From assembly GCA_020634575.1 (NCBI GenBank), contig JACKBM010000034.1:1-64000 (forward strand): a DNA stretch of 64,000 nt, given 5' to 3'. Below the pieces are notes generated by a model. That model was not told where the DNA came from. It made no database searches and saw nothing but the letters and a program-made list of their open reading frames with translations. How positions within the stretch are numbered: the first letter of the stretch is position 1; each line of letters starts with the position of its first letter. This DNA is from Ardenticatenales bacterium (GTDB lineage Bacteria; Chloroflexota; Anaerolineae; Promineifilales; Promineifilaceae). Below, one piece after another: positions 42,443 to 51,022 of the stretch. A program made the position numbers and the translations under genes.

Positions 42443-44446
42443 ATGTTACCCGTACCACAACTGGATGATCGCCATTTTCAGGAAATCGTCGACGAAGCCA
42501 AAAAGCGCATCCCGCATTACTGCGAGGAGTGGACCGACCATAACGTCAGTGACCCCGGCGTCACCATGATTGAGCTGTTTGCCTGGATGATGGATATGGT
42601 CCTCTACCGGGTCAACCAGGTGCCCAATCTGCATTACATCAAGATGCTGGATATGTTTGGCCTGAAGTTGCAGCCGCCGGAACCGGCCCGGGCGCCGGTC
42701 ACCTTCTGGCTGTCAGCGCCGCAGGCTAAGACGGTGTTGTTACCGGCCGGTACCGAAATCGCCACCACCCAGACCGAGACCGAAAAGGCGATCGTCTTTA
42801 CCACCGAAAGCGATTTCCTCGTTAACCCGCCCAAACTCGAGGTGGTTATGTCCGCCGTGGCCACACAACAGGCGCACCAGAAGCAGTTCATCAATCACAA
42901 CCTGCGCCACCTGACCAAGGGCGGCGACGAGATCGAGATTTACACGGCTGTGCCCCAGGTTGACGACTGCCTCTACTTCGGCTTCAGCGAAGATCTGAGC
43001 CACCACATTCTCAGCCTGACGCTGGATTTCAGCAGCGCCGGTGGCGCCGGCATCGACCCGACCCTGCCCCCCTACGTATGGGAAGTGGCCCAGGGACGGC
43101 AGCGGGATCAATGGGTCCGCTGCGACATCGACATGGATTCGACCCGCGGCTTTAATGAATCCGGCCGGATCCAGATCCATCTGCCCCAGATGAACCGGCG
43201 CCGCCTCAACGAGCAGACGCTGTATTGGGTACGCGCCCGCGTCAAAGGGATTTCGCCACTCGAGCAGCGGCAGGGGATGCGCTCCTACCAATCGACGCCA
43301 CGGCTAAAGCAGGCGCTGGCCCACGCCCGGGGCGGCACCGTCTGGGCTCGCCACATGCAGACGTTGACCAACGAGCTGTTGGGTAAAAGCGACGGCACGC
43401 CGGGCCAGCGTTTCCGCACTCGCTTGCAGCCGGTTTTGGCGCGGGAAGCGGGCGAGGTTGTGCGGGTGGAACTGGGCGGGACACCGGCCGGTCGCTGGCA
43501 GGAGATTACCGATTTTGCCGGCTCCGCCGCCGCCGATAACCATTACACCTTTGACAGCGTCAGCGGCGAGATCCGCTTTGGGCCGGCGATCCGGCAGCGC
43601 GACGGGATGATTCGCCGCTTCGGCGCCATCCCCCCCCGCGGTGCCAACATCATTTTGCAGCGCTACCGGGTTGGCGGCGGCATCAACGGCAATGTCGACA
43701 CCGGCGCCATCAACACCCTGAAAAGCGGCATTCCCTTTGTGGACCGGGTCCTTAACCGGGAACCGGCTCGCGGGGGCCTGGACGCTGAGACCATTGAGCA
43801 GGCAATGATGCGGGCGCCGTCGCTCATCCGCTCGCGCGACCGGGCGATGTCCAGCGACGATTTTGAGTTCCTGACGCGCCAGGCATTGCCGGCCAAAGTT
43901 GGCCGGGTGCGGGCGTTACAGGCGCGGCCGGGCGAGGATTCCAACGTGCCGCCGGGGCAGGTTTATGTGCTGATTGTGCCGCAGGCGAATTTTCCGGCCG
44001 GTTACCTTCAAGCCGACGAACTGAGCCTGACGCCAGAAGATCTGGCCACCGTTCATGAGTACCTGGACCAGCGCCGCCTGCTCACGACGCGCCTCAACGT
44101 GCGCACACCTGCTTACCGCTGGGTCTCCGTCAACGTGCAGCTCGGCACCATGCCCGGCGCCGACGAAGGCGCCGTTGAGCGAGAAGTGCTGGCCCGCCTT
44201 TACCGCTTCCTCAACCCGCTGACCGGCGGCATGGATGGCACGGGCTGGCCCTTTGGCCGCAATCTGTTCGTCGCGGACATCTACCAGGCGCTACAGAACA
44301 TCCCCAATGTCACCTTCATCCGCAACGTGCAACTATACGCTGCCCGGCCCGGCGGCGAGCGCGTCGGCGAACCGGTGGACAGCATCGATGTGGTGGCCCA
44401 TGGCGTCATCGTGTCGGGCCTGCACGATGTCCAGTTTGTGCAGTAG
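42443..44446 (+). CDS. Baseplate protein gpJ-like (Pvc11)
   Basis: 667 residues, baseplate_J / Pvc11 family. The opening LPVPQLDDRHFQEIVDEAKK and EEWTDHNVSDPGVTMIELFAW are the diagnostic N-terminus of Pvc11; a long beta-rich middle (QGRQRDQWVRCDIDMDSTRG) and conserved C-terminal wedge domain (SRDRAMSSDDFEFLTRQALP, IYQALQNIPNVTFI) follow. Main baseplate wedge component. Start 42443 follows CTGGAGCTCTGC; the frame is open further upstream but runs through the hairpin element and the gp25 gene. Confidence 0.92.
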   Translation: MLPVPQLDDRHFQEIVDEAKKRIPHYCEEWTDHNVSDPGVTMIELFAWMMDMVLYRVNQVPNLHYIKMLDMFGLKLQPPEPARAPVTFWLSAPQAKTVLLPAGTEIATTQTETEKAIVFTTESDFLVNPPKLEVVMSAVATQQAHQKQFINHNLRHLTKGGDEIEIYTAVPQVDDCLYFGFSEDLSHHILSLTLDFSSAGGAGIDPTLPPYVWEVAQGRQRDQWVRCDIDMDSTRGFNESGRIQIHLPQMNRRRLNEQTLYWVRARVKGISPLEQRQGMRSYQSTPRLKQALAHARGGTVWARHMQTLTNELLGKSDGTPGQRFRTRLQPVLAREAGEVVRVELGGTPAGRWQEITDFAGSAAADNHYTFDSVSGEIRFGPAIRQRDGMIRRFGAIPPRGANIILQRYRVGGGINGNVDTGAINTLKSGIPFVDRVLNREPARGGLDAETIEQAMMRAPSLIRSRDRAMSSDDFEFLTRQALPAKVGRVRALQARPGEDSNVPPGQVYVLIVPQANFPAGYLQADELSLTPEDLATVHEYLDQRRLLTTRLNVRTPAYRWVSVNVQLGTMPGADEGAVEREVLARLYRFLNPLTGGMDGTGWPFGRNLFVADIYQALQNIPNVTFIRNVQLYAARPGGERVGEPVDSIDVVAHGVIVSGLHDVQFVQ

Positions 44447-44454
44447 GTGCGCGG

Positions 44455-45186
44455 ATGGCGAAACGGGTACGGCGCAAAGGGCAGGAGCAGACCGAGCGAA
44501 CGGCTCATCTGCCGGGCAACCGCAGCGGTGAGGAGATGACCATGCCGCTGAATCAATGGCAGCAGGGCTACGGCAATGCCTATCTGCAACGGCTGGCCCA
44601 GCATGAAGAAGAAAGCGCCGCCGAACAGACGCCGGCGCAGGTCTCAGCCGAACCGGACCGCCGTTATGAGTACAAGGGGCATGTCTCGGCCCAGATTAAT
44701 CGGGACAAGTTGCAGATCGACCTGAAGAAAATTGTCGATCTACACAGCCTGGGGGTCAATCGGGCGACGCTACCGGGCAAAATCAAACAATGGCTGGCCG
44801 TGCTGGCTATCGCCCTGGGGCTGGACAGCGAGCCATTCCAGCACAGCGCCAAATTGAGCCGGGAGGGCATCCTGGAGCTGCCGTTAGGGGACGAATTGAT
44901 CGCGCAAATGACGAAGCTGATGGGCGAAGACCCGGAAAAGATCGAACAGGTTGATCCACAGCTCCCATTTGGCGGCGCCGGCCTCGAGGCAGAGGCCGAA
45001 CTCTGTTTCGATGGCGCCGAACTGGACGAACTGCCGCTCGATCACAAGGAAGATCTGATCGGCCGGGGCGAGTCAGAGCCGGGCCTTTTTGTGGTCGTCC
45101 GCCTGCGCGGCTCCTTCCCGGCCCAGGGCCTGAGCGACGACCAGGACGAACTCCTCGGCACACTCATCTTGCGGGCGGAGTTTTGA
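44455..45186 (+). CDS. Hypothetical eCIS-locus protein with YGNxxLQR motif
   Basis: 243 residues, not recognised. Basic N-terminus, then WQQGYGNAYLQRLAQHEEE near residue 35, the short motif shared with the DUF4157 proteins of this locus. The rest is a globular-looking domain (YKGHVSAQINRDKLQIDLKK, KIKQWLAVLAIALGLDSEPF) with an acidic character. Lies between gpJ and the FHA-gpI gene. It may be a partner or inhibitor of a DUF4157 protein, or a baseplate accessory; no direct evidence. Confidence 0.6.
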   Translation: MAKRVRRKGQEQTERTAHLPGNRSGEEMTMPLNQWQQGYGNAYLQRLAQHEEESAAEQTPAQVSAEPDRRYEYKGHVSAQINRDKLQIDLKKIVDLHSLGVNRATLPGKIKQWLAVLAIALGLDSEPFQHSAKLSREGILELPLGDELIAQMTKLMGEDPEKIEQVDPQLPFGGAGLEAEAELCFDGAELDELPLDHKEDLIGRGESEPGLFVVVRLRGSFPAQGLSDDQDELLGTLILRAEF

Positions 45187-45196
45187 GAGAAGAGTG

Positions 45197-45334
45197 GACA
45201 CGGATTTGCACGGATTTGGCACGGATTTTTTTGATATGGATGAAAACTTTGATTATTGCGAATGGCCTAAGCTGCCGCGAATAACGCAACAATCCAAAAG
45301 AAAAATCCGCGTTAAATCCGTGCTAATCCGCGGC
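45197..45334. repeat. Intergenic inverted repeat, CACGGATT family (copy 3, long loop)
   Basis: The left part has three tandem ACGGATTT-like units (45197-45230) and the right part the complementary AATCC(G/A)CG units (45304-45334). The loop holds about 70 bases of unrelated sequence. It separates the gene at 44455 from the FHA-gpI gene. Same family as 5726 and 10749, now in the middle of the eCIS operon. A short open frame through it (45194-45376) is not a gene. Confidence 0.75.
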
Positions 45335-45359
45335 AAAAAAATCTTAAGGACCATGAACT

Positions 45360-46355
45360 ATGGCGTCTACCGATAACCTTGAACTGATCATCACTGGACC
45401 GGACACTGAGATGGTGCTGCCGCTGGCCGCTGGCGTCTACGTGCTGGGCCGGGTGCCGGGGGTGGATATTCAGCTGGATCATCCGCGCATCCTGCGCCGG
45501 CATCTGCGGCTGGAGATCAGTGACAAAGGCATCCAGATCACGCCGCTGAACCGGCGCAGCCACACCCAGGTGAACGACGAGGACATCCCGGCCGAAATTC
45601 CGGCGGCGGTCAAGCCAGGGGACCGCATCGCCGTGGGGCCATTCATCCTCATGATTGTCGGTGCCGGGGACAGCGAGCCAGCGGCGCCTGAGCCGGATGA
45701 CAGCGCGGAAGAAGTGGAGCTGGTCGCCGCTAGCGGGGCTGGCGGCGGCGCCCCGCCGCCCACGGCGATGCCGGATTACCTGCGCCAGGCGCCATTGCCA
45801 CCGCCCGACTACAGCGACCGCATTCCCGATGGCCTGGGCCGGCACAGCGTCAAATACATGCGCTACCTGCCCCACATCTTCCATGATGATTTTACAAGCC
45901 GCTTCATCGGCTTGATCGAAGCGCTTTACATGCCGATGCAGTGGAATGTCGACAATTTTGATCTGTTCCTGGACCCAATGACCGCGCCGACCTATTTTCT
46001 GGATTGGATTGCGGGCTGGTTCGGGTTGCGCTTTGACCATACCTGGAGCGAAGAACAGCGGCGGACGCTGCTGGCGGAAGCGAACACCTTGTTTGCCCAG
46101 CGCGGCAGTAAACGGGCCCTGTCACGGTTGCTGGAGATTTACACCGGCCGGACCCCGGAAATCCAGGATCTACAAGAAGATCAGGATCCATTCACCTTTA
46201 CTGTCCGCCTGCCCATGCGCGAGCGGGATACCAACCGGACCTTGCTGGAACAGCTGATCGAGGCCAACAAACCCACCCACACCAGCTACATCCTCGAATT
46301 CAGCGGCCAGCTCGACCTTGACGTCGTCTACTCCAAGCTAGATTTTGGGGATTAG
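45360..46355 (+). CDS. Phage tail protein I-like wedge component with N-terminal FHA domain
   Basis: 331 residues. Residues 1-100: forkhead-associated domain (YVLGRVPGVDIQLDHPRILR, RRHLRLEISDKGIQITPLNR, NDEDI, then the closing strand VGPFILMIV). Linker of Pro/Ala/Glu (about 103-140). Residues 145-331: P2 gpI-like domain (VKYMRYLPHIFHDDFTSRFI, FLDWIAGWFGLRFDHTWSEE), the partner of gpJ in wedges. FHA modules bind phosphothreonine, so this baseplate subunit could be docked by a phosphorylated partner. RBS AAGGACCATGAACT precedes ATG 45360. It occupies the Pvc12 position. Confidence 0.88.
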   Translation: MASTDNLELIITGPDTEMVLPLAAGVYVLGRVPGVDIQLDHPRILRRHLRLEISDKGIQITPLNRRSHTQVNDEDIPAEIPAAVKPGDRIAVGPFILMIVGAGDSEPAAPEPDDSAEEVELVAASGAGGGAPPPTAMPDYLRQAPLPPPDYSDRIPDGLGRHSVKYMRYLPHIFHDDFTSRFIGLIEALYMPMQWNVDNFDLFLDPMTAPTYFLDWIAGWFGLRFDHTWSEEQRRTLLAEANTLFAQRGSKRALSRLLEIYTGRTPEIQDLQEDQDPFTFTVRLPMRERDTNRTLLEQLIEANKPTHTSYILEFSGQLDLDVVYSKLDFGD

Positions 46356-46358
46356 TTT

Positions 46359-46480
46359 TTTTGCCGCAGATACTTCGCTGCGCTCAGCACAAGTTTATGC
46401 AGATGGCAGGATTTGGGAACGCGATTCTAACTCATGTCGCGAAACCAACATCCACATAATCTGCGAAATCTGCGGCAAAA
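46359..46480. repeat. Intergenic inverted repeat before the giant DUF4157 gene
   Basis: Arms TTTTGCCGCAGAT (46359-46371) and ATCTGCGGCAAAA (46468-46480) pair perfectly over 13 bases around a 96-base loop. The right arm ends 10 bases before ATG 46491 and includes the region around its ribosome-binding site, so the structure could affect its translation. Confidence 0.75.
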
Positions 46481-46490
46481 GGAAACATCA

Positions 46491-49400
46491 ATGAGTAAGC
46501 AGCAGCCGAATCAGAGCAGGCAGAAGCCGGATAGCAAGAGCGTGCAGGCGTCGCGGCAAGTGGAGAGCGGGGCGCCGCAGGCCGAGCAGGTACAGCTGGG
46601 CGCCATTCAGGCAGCCATGGCCGACCCAACGCAGGCGTCGCGCAAGGCAGTGCGCGGGGCGCAGCGGGCCTATGGCAACCAGCATGTGCAGCGCACCATC
46701 CAGCGCCGCCAGGTGGCCCGCCGAATGCAGGTGAACGAGCAGGATGATCAATATGAAAAAGAGGCTGAGTCGGTGGCTGACTCGTTGCAGCGTTCACCGG
46801 CCGCCGCCACAGCGCCGGGCAGCAACGGGAGCGGGCCGGCTGATCCGGCCGGATCAGCCCCAACCGCTGGCGCCGTCCAACGGGCCATGACCGTCAGCTC
46901 CCCCGAAGATCCGCTGGAAAAAGAAGCTGAAGAGGTCGCTGATTCTCTGCAGCGCTCGCCGGAACATGTGCCGCCGGTGGGCGAAGACGGTGGCAGTAGC
47001 GGAGGGGGTGATGGTGATGGGGGTAGCGCCGGCGGCGCTGCGGACCGTCAGGTGGCCCGCCAGGCTAATGGCAGTGAGGGCGGCGGGACCGCTTCCGCGT
47101 CGAACGGCAAGGCGCACCGGCCGGTGCCCACCCAGCTCAGTGGCAACCTGTTCCAGCGCCAGGAAGAGCTCGGCGAAGAGGAGCTGGCACTCAGCCCCGA
47201 AACAGAAAGCCAGTTACCACCCGTCGCCGAAGGTGTAAGCACCCTCCAGCGCAGCGGCGACGGCATGGATAGCCAGGGCAATGTCCACGACGACGTCTCC
47301 CGACAAATCGACCGCAAGCGTGGCGGCGGCCAGCCGCTAACCACGCCGGTCCAGCGCCGGATGGAAGGCCACCTCGGCGCTGATTTCAGCAATGTGCGCG
47401 TCCACACCGATGGCGAATCGGACACGCTGAATCGTTCGCTCCAGGCCGAAGCATTCACCACCGGCACCGACATCTTCTTTAGCCGCGGCGCCTATGAGCC
47501 GGGCAGCCAGGGCGGCCAGCAGCTGCTGGCCCATGAGCTGACCCATGTGGTCCAGCAAGGGGGAGCACCGGCCGGTGCCCAGCGCCAGGAGGAAGAGGAG
47601 GACGTTCAGCGGCAGCCGTCAGACACCCCAGCCATCCAGCGCGCCGGCGACGCCGATGCTGAAGCCAAGACGAAGGAAAAGGCAGCCGAGGGGCGCGACG
47701 AAGCAGCCGGCAAGAAAAATGAGCAGGAAGGTAAGAAGAAGGAGGCCGAAGGGGAAGCCACTGGGGACGCTGTCGCGGTGGCGGCGCCCTTGGTGCCCAA
47801 GATCCCGCCGCCACCAGCGGCCCGCGACATTCCTGGCGTCCAGGAAAACAACATGCTGAACAGCGCCGAGCGGGAGATGCCGGAAGCGGCCGGTGGCGAT
47901 GAACTCGGCGTCCTCGGCTGGCCCCTGACCAAAGAGATGGCCATGCCCGATTGGGACGAGGAGGTTGCCAAATACGACGCCTTCAAGTCGGGCGATTTTG
48001 AAGCGATGGGAGCCGACCTCTCCGCCCTCGAAGGCTACGCCATCGGCCTGGGCGATCCGATCACGGTTGATGATCCGGAGGTGCGCGCCCGCATGGTGGC
48101 TGACGCCCTGGCAGGCGGTCTGAACGGGGGTGACGCCGTCGGGCCCTTGAACTTCATGAAGGGATATTTGCTGGATAGCATCCCCTTCGCCGGCACCATC
48201 GCCTCGTTGGGGACGCTGTTTACAAAGGGACCCGGCGAATGGTTCGGCGAGATGACAGGCGGCGTCTCCAATGCCGCCAAGAACATCGGCAACGCCTGGA
48301 AAGGGCTGGGCGAAGGCAGCGGCTGGAATCGGGCCGCCAGCGCCATTGAACTGATGATTGGCGTCATGGAGTTGCTGAACTCCATTGTCCAGTTCATCAG
48401 CACCATCGCCCTGATTGTGACCATTGTCGGCGCTATTTTTATCGGCATTGGCATGGGGTTGTTGGCGTTTATCTTCACGGCAGCGGCCGGCGCCTCGCTC
48501 ATCTCGTTCTGGACCTCACCGACCATTATCGCCGGCAAGATAGCCCTGATCTGCGCCGCCTACCTGGTGCAGAGCCAACTGCTCATCCGCACCCTGCGCG
48601 AGATCGCCATCGCTTTCCGCATCATCGACATGCTCTATTACGAATCTGACCCGGAGAAGCTGATGGAGCGGCAGGCCAAACTGGCTGAGCATTCGACGGC
48701 GCTGAACCAGGCCGCCTACGAAAACCTGCGCATGGGCATCCGTGACGACGAGGAGAAGGGAATAGACGAAGAAAAAGTCGGCACACCGCCCTGGGAACAG
48801 GATATGACCGACCCGGAAGTTATCGACCCCGGCATCGAGCGCGTCAGCCGGATGGGCGACGATGAAAAACAGGATTATCGCGCCAAATGGCTGGAAAAAT
48901 ACGGCATCGACAGCACCGCTGACCAGGTACGTGAAGAGCTGTCCAACTCCGAGACCGAGCCGCCGCCCCTACTGGAGTACCGGGGCGACCCGATTGAGGA
49001 TGTGGTCGGCCGGATTGACCGCAATGCCGTGGCCATTTACGAGCTGGAACGGCAGGAAATGCTGCTAATGGACGAGCAAAACGAGACGGCCCAGGCCACG
49101 GATGTCGCCCAGCAGCAGGTGGAGACCCTGGGCGCAGCTCAGCAATCCGTCGCCGAAAACCAGCGCATGGCCGATGAGCATCAGAAAGATATTGATGTCA
49201 AGATGCAAAAGCAGGATGACCTGAAAGGGCAGAGCCAGGACACCGAAAAGACCGGTCAGAAAGGTCAGGGAGAGAGCGGCGAGGCCAAAGGGCTGGCGGC
49301 CATCATCCTGGCCCTGCTGAAACCCATGATGCCAGCCGTGAAAGCGTCAGGCGAAGGGGTCTCTGGCGAAAAAGAGAACCAGACCAACCAGGGCGGCGAG

Positions 49401-49958
49401 CAAGGGACCGAAGTGACCGACACGACGGTCGATTCAGCCCAGGAAAGCCAAAAAGAGGCCGACCTGCGCAAAGAACAGACCAAGAAGACCCAGGCCGAGG
49501 CGACCGCCAGCCAGCAACAGTTGGACAGTACCGGCAACTACCTGGAAAGCAACCAGGAGCAGGCCGAAGAAGGGGTAGCCGGGCTGGAATCGTTGCAGAG
49601 CGACATCGCCGCCATGCGCGAAGAGGTGGCGGCGGCCAAACAGCAACTCATGGACGAGCGTACCGAGGCGATCGCCGACGCCATGGATTGGATGATCAGC
49701 TGGCGCGAACAACGCGAGGCACTATTCGAGCAGATGGAAGGGCGCCTGCAGACGCTCCTGCCGGATCAGCCACAAGAAGACGAAGAAGGCGCCGAAGACA
49801 GCGACGAAGAAAAGGCTGACTTCGACTTTTACGACGAAGAAAAAGACCAGGGCAAGCTCAAAGGCTACTACGGCACGTCCGACATCGAGGGCGAATATGA
49901 TCCCGAAGATGGCGACCAGAACAGCGACGAGCTCGAGCAATTCGCCCTCGACTACTAA
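46491..49958 (+). CDS. Giant DUF4157 protein with hydrophobic domain and coiled coils (Pvc14 position)
   Basis: 1155 residues. Motif RAYGNQHVQRTIQRRQ near residue 60; several disordered xQR segments; DUF4157 near 285-360 with HELTHVVQQ at 348; a charged linker; a hydrophobic helical block at about 615-705 (AIELMIGVMELLNSIVQFIS, LLAFIFTAAAGASLISFWTS); then SDPEKLMERQAKLAE, long coiled coils (about 840-1090) and an acidic tail. Start 46491 follows AAAAGGAAACATCA. Gene order (after gpI, before the ATPase) is that of the tape measure, and the length and helices would suit this; an effector that inserts into membranes is the other reading. The zinc motif might process it or its cargo. Confidence 0.78.
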   Translation: MSKQQPNQSRQKPDSKSVQASRQVESGAPQAEQVQLGAIQAAMADPTQASRKAVRGAQRAYGNQHVQRTIQRRQVARRMQVNEQDDQYEKEAESVADSLQRSPAAATAPGSNGSGPADPAGSAPTAGAVQRAMTVSSPEDPLEKEAEEVADSLQRSPEHVPPVGEDGGSSGGGDGDGGSAGGAADRQVARQANGSEGGGTASASNGKAHRPVPTQLSGNLFQRQEELGEEELALSPETESQLPPVAEGVSTLQRSGDGMDSQGNVHDDVSRQIDRKRGGGQPLTTPVQRRMEGHLGADFSNVRVHTDGESDTLNRSLQAEAFTTGTDIFFSRGAYEPGSQGGQQLLAHELTHVVQQGGAPAGAQRQEEEEDVQRQPSDTPAIQRAGDADAEAKTKEKAAEGRDEAAGKKNEQEGKKKEAEGEATGDAVAVAAPLVPKIPPPPAARDIPGVQENNMLNSAEREMPEAAGGDELGVLGWPLTKEMAMPDWDEEVAKYDAFKSGDFEAMGADLSALEGYAIGLGDPITVDDPEVRARMVADALAGGLNGGDAVGPLNFMKGYLLDSIPFAGTIASLGTLFTKGPGEWFGEMTGGVSNAAKNIGNAWKGLGEGSGWNRAASAIELMIGVMELLNSIVQFISTIALIVTIVGAIFIGIGMGLLAFIFTAAAGASLISFWTSPTIIAGKIALICAAYLVQSQLLIRTLREIAIAFRIIDMLYYESDPEKLMERQAKLAEHSTALNQAAYENLRMGIRDDEEKGIDEEKVGTPPWEQDMTDPEVIDPGIERVSRMGDDEKQDYRAKWLEKYGIDSTADQVREELSNSETEPPPLLEYRGDPIEDVVGRIDRNAVAIYELERQEMLLMDEQNETAQATDVAQQQVETLGAAQQSVAENQRMADEHQKDIDVKMQKQDDLKGQSQDTEKTGQKGQGESGEAKGLAAIILALLKPMMPAVKASGEGVSGEKENQTNQGGEQGTEVTDTTVDSAQESQKEADLRKEQTKKTQAEATASQQQLDSTGNYLESNQEQAEEGVAGLESLQSDIAAMREEVAAAKQQLMDERTEAIADAMDWMISWREQREALFEQMEGRLQTLLPDQPQEDEEGAEDSDEEKADFDFYDEEKDQGKLKGYYGTSDIEGEYDPEDGDQNSDELEQFALDY

Positions 49959-50030
49959 CCACCCGACGGGATGCCGACCCGACGGGTCCCGTACCCGACG
50001 GGTTGCCAACCCCTCAACGGGAGTTTGACG

Positions 50031-51014
50031 ATGCACGAACAATTCAACGCCGCTATCAAGAACGCTAAAAGCGAACCGGCCGAAGCCGCGCTTTATCACA
50101 GCCAATACGGTTTCTGGCTGGGCCGGCAGGGCGACTGGCGGGCGGCAGCGGGCCAATTTGCGGCTGCAGCCAACCTGGCTGAAATATCTGGTGAAGAGGC
50201 TCTGGTGGCGGAATATCGCTATGCTGAGGCGCTGGCGCTGCAGCAGGCGCCGCGCAGCAAGGGCAAGGCACGGGTGGCGCTACGGCAGGCCACCGAAGCC
50301 TACAGCGCGCTGGGCCGCAGTGACCGGCTGGCCCAGACGCAGCGCCATCTGGCCGCCAATGAGGCGCGATCCGGCCGGTTCACCCCCGCCCTCAACCTCA
50401 TCCGCCACGCCCAAACAGCCTGCGCCGACGATCCGCTGGCCTGCGCAGAGCTAGCCCTCGACGAAGGCGTCTATGCTGCCATCCTTGGCGAACGCGCTAC
50501 AGCGGCGGCGGCGCTCAATCGCTCCCAGGAGCTGGCAACTGCTCACGGCAAACCGCAGCTGGCCGAACAGGCCCGGGCGCTGTATCAGCTGCTCATCGCC
50601 GCGCCGGTGCGGGATCCGCTGGGCGAGCAGATCGCGGTGGCCCTGCGCGACTACCGGGCCAGCGATGACAACCTGCAGGCGGCGCTACTGGCTTTCCAGG
50701 CGGGCCGCTACGGTCGCGCCCTGAAACTGGCGCAACAAAGTCAACAAGCCGCCCTCGATTCACTCGATTACGGCCGCTACCTCCGCTACAGCAGCAGTGC
50801 CCTGCTCATCGCCCTGATTCAGGAAAAACAAGGGCAGGATAGCGCCGCCCTGGCCACACTGTTGACCTGCAAAAAAACCATGGAACGCCATCTCGGCCCA
50901 GAAACCGGCCAGGCGATTAAACGAACCCTGGACGCTCTCGCCGTACGCTGGGGACCGGCCCGCACCGATAAGGCGCTGCGCCATTACCGGCAGGCGGTGG
51001 CCGCCCAGGGTTGA
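50031..51014 (+). CDS. TPR-like repeat protein in eCIS locus
   Basis: 327 residues, nearly all helical pairs (HSQYGFWLGRQGDWRAAAGQ, AEYRYAEALALQQAPRSKGK, QGQDSAALATLLTCKKTMER), a TPR-type superhelix. No signal or membrane segment. It may act as a chaperone or adaptor for the giant DUF4157 protein encoded just upstream. A frameshifted relative lies at 57935. Start 50031 follows CAACGGGAGTTTGACG. Confidence 0.75.
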   Translation: MHEQFNAAIKNAKSEPAEAALYHSQYGFWLGRQGDWRAAAGQFAAAANLAEISGEEALVAEYRYAEALALQQAPRSKGKARVALRQATEAYSALGRSDRLAQTQRHLAANEARSGRFTPALNLIRHAQTACADDPLACAELALDEGVYAAILGERATAAAALNRSQELATAHGKPQLAEQARALYQLLIAAPVRDPLGEQIAVALRDYRASDDNLQAALLAFQAGRYGRALKLAQQSQQAALDSLDYGRYLRYSSSALLIALIQEKQGQDSAALATLLTCKKTMERHLGPETGQAIKRTLDALAVRWGPARTDKALRHYRQAVAAQG

Positions 51015-51022
51015 TACCTAAT

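Noticed and set aside
45194..45376. 60-codon open frame between the 44455 gene and FHA-gpI
   Set aside because: It is translated from the CACGGATT repeat and runs into the start of the FHA-gpI gene in another frame.
46434..46490. Earlier in-frame start for the giant DUF4157 protein
   Set aside because: It lies in the right part of the inverted repeat; AAAAGGAAACATCA before ATG 46491 is the better initiation signal.
49975..50024. Direct repeats of ACCCGACGGG before the TPR gene
   Set aside because: Only three short copies, also able to form small hairpins; too little to name an element.
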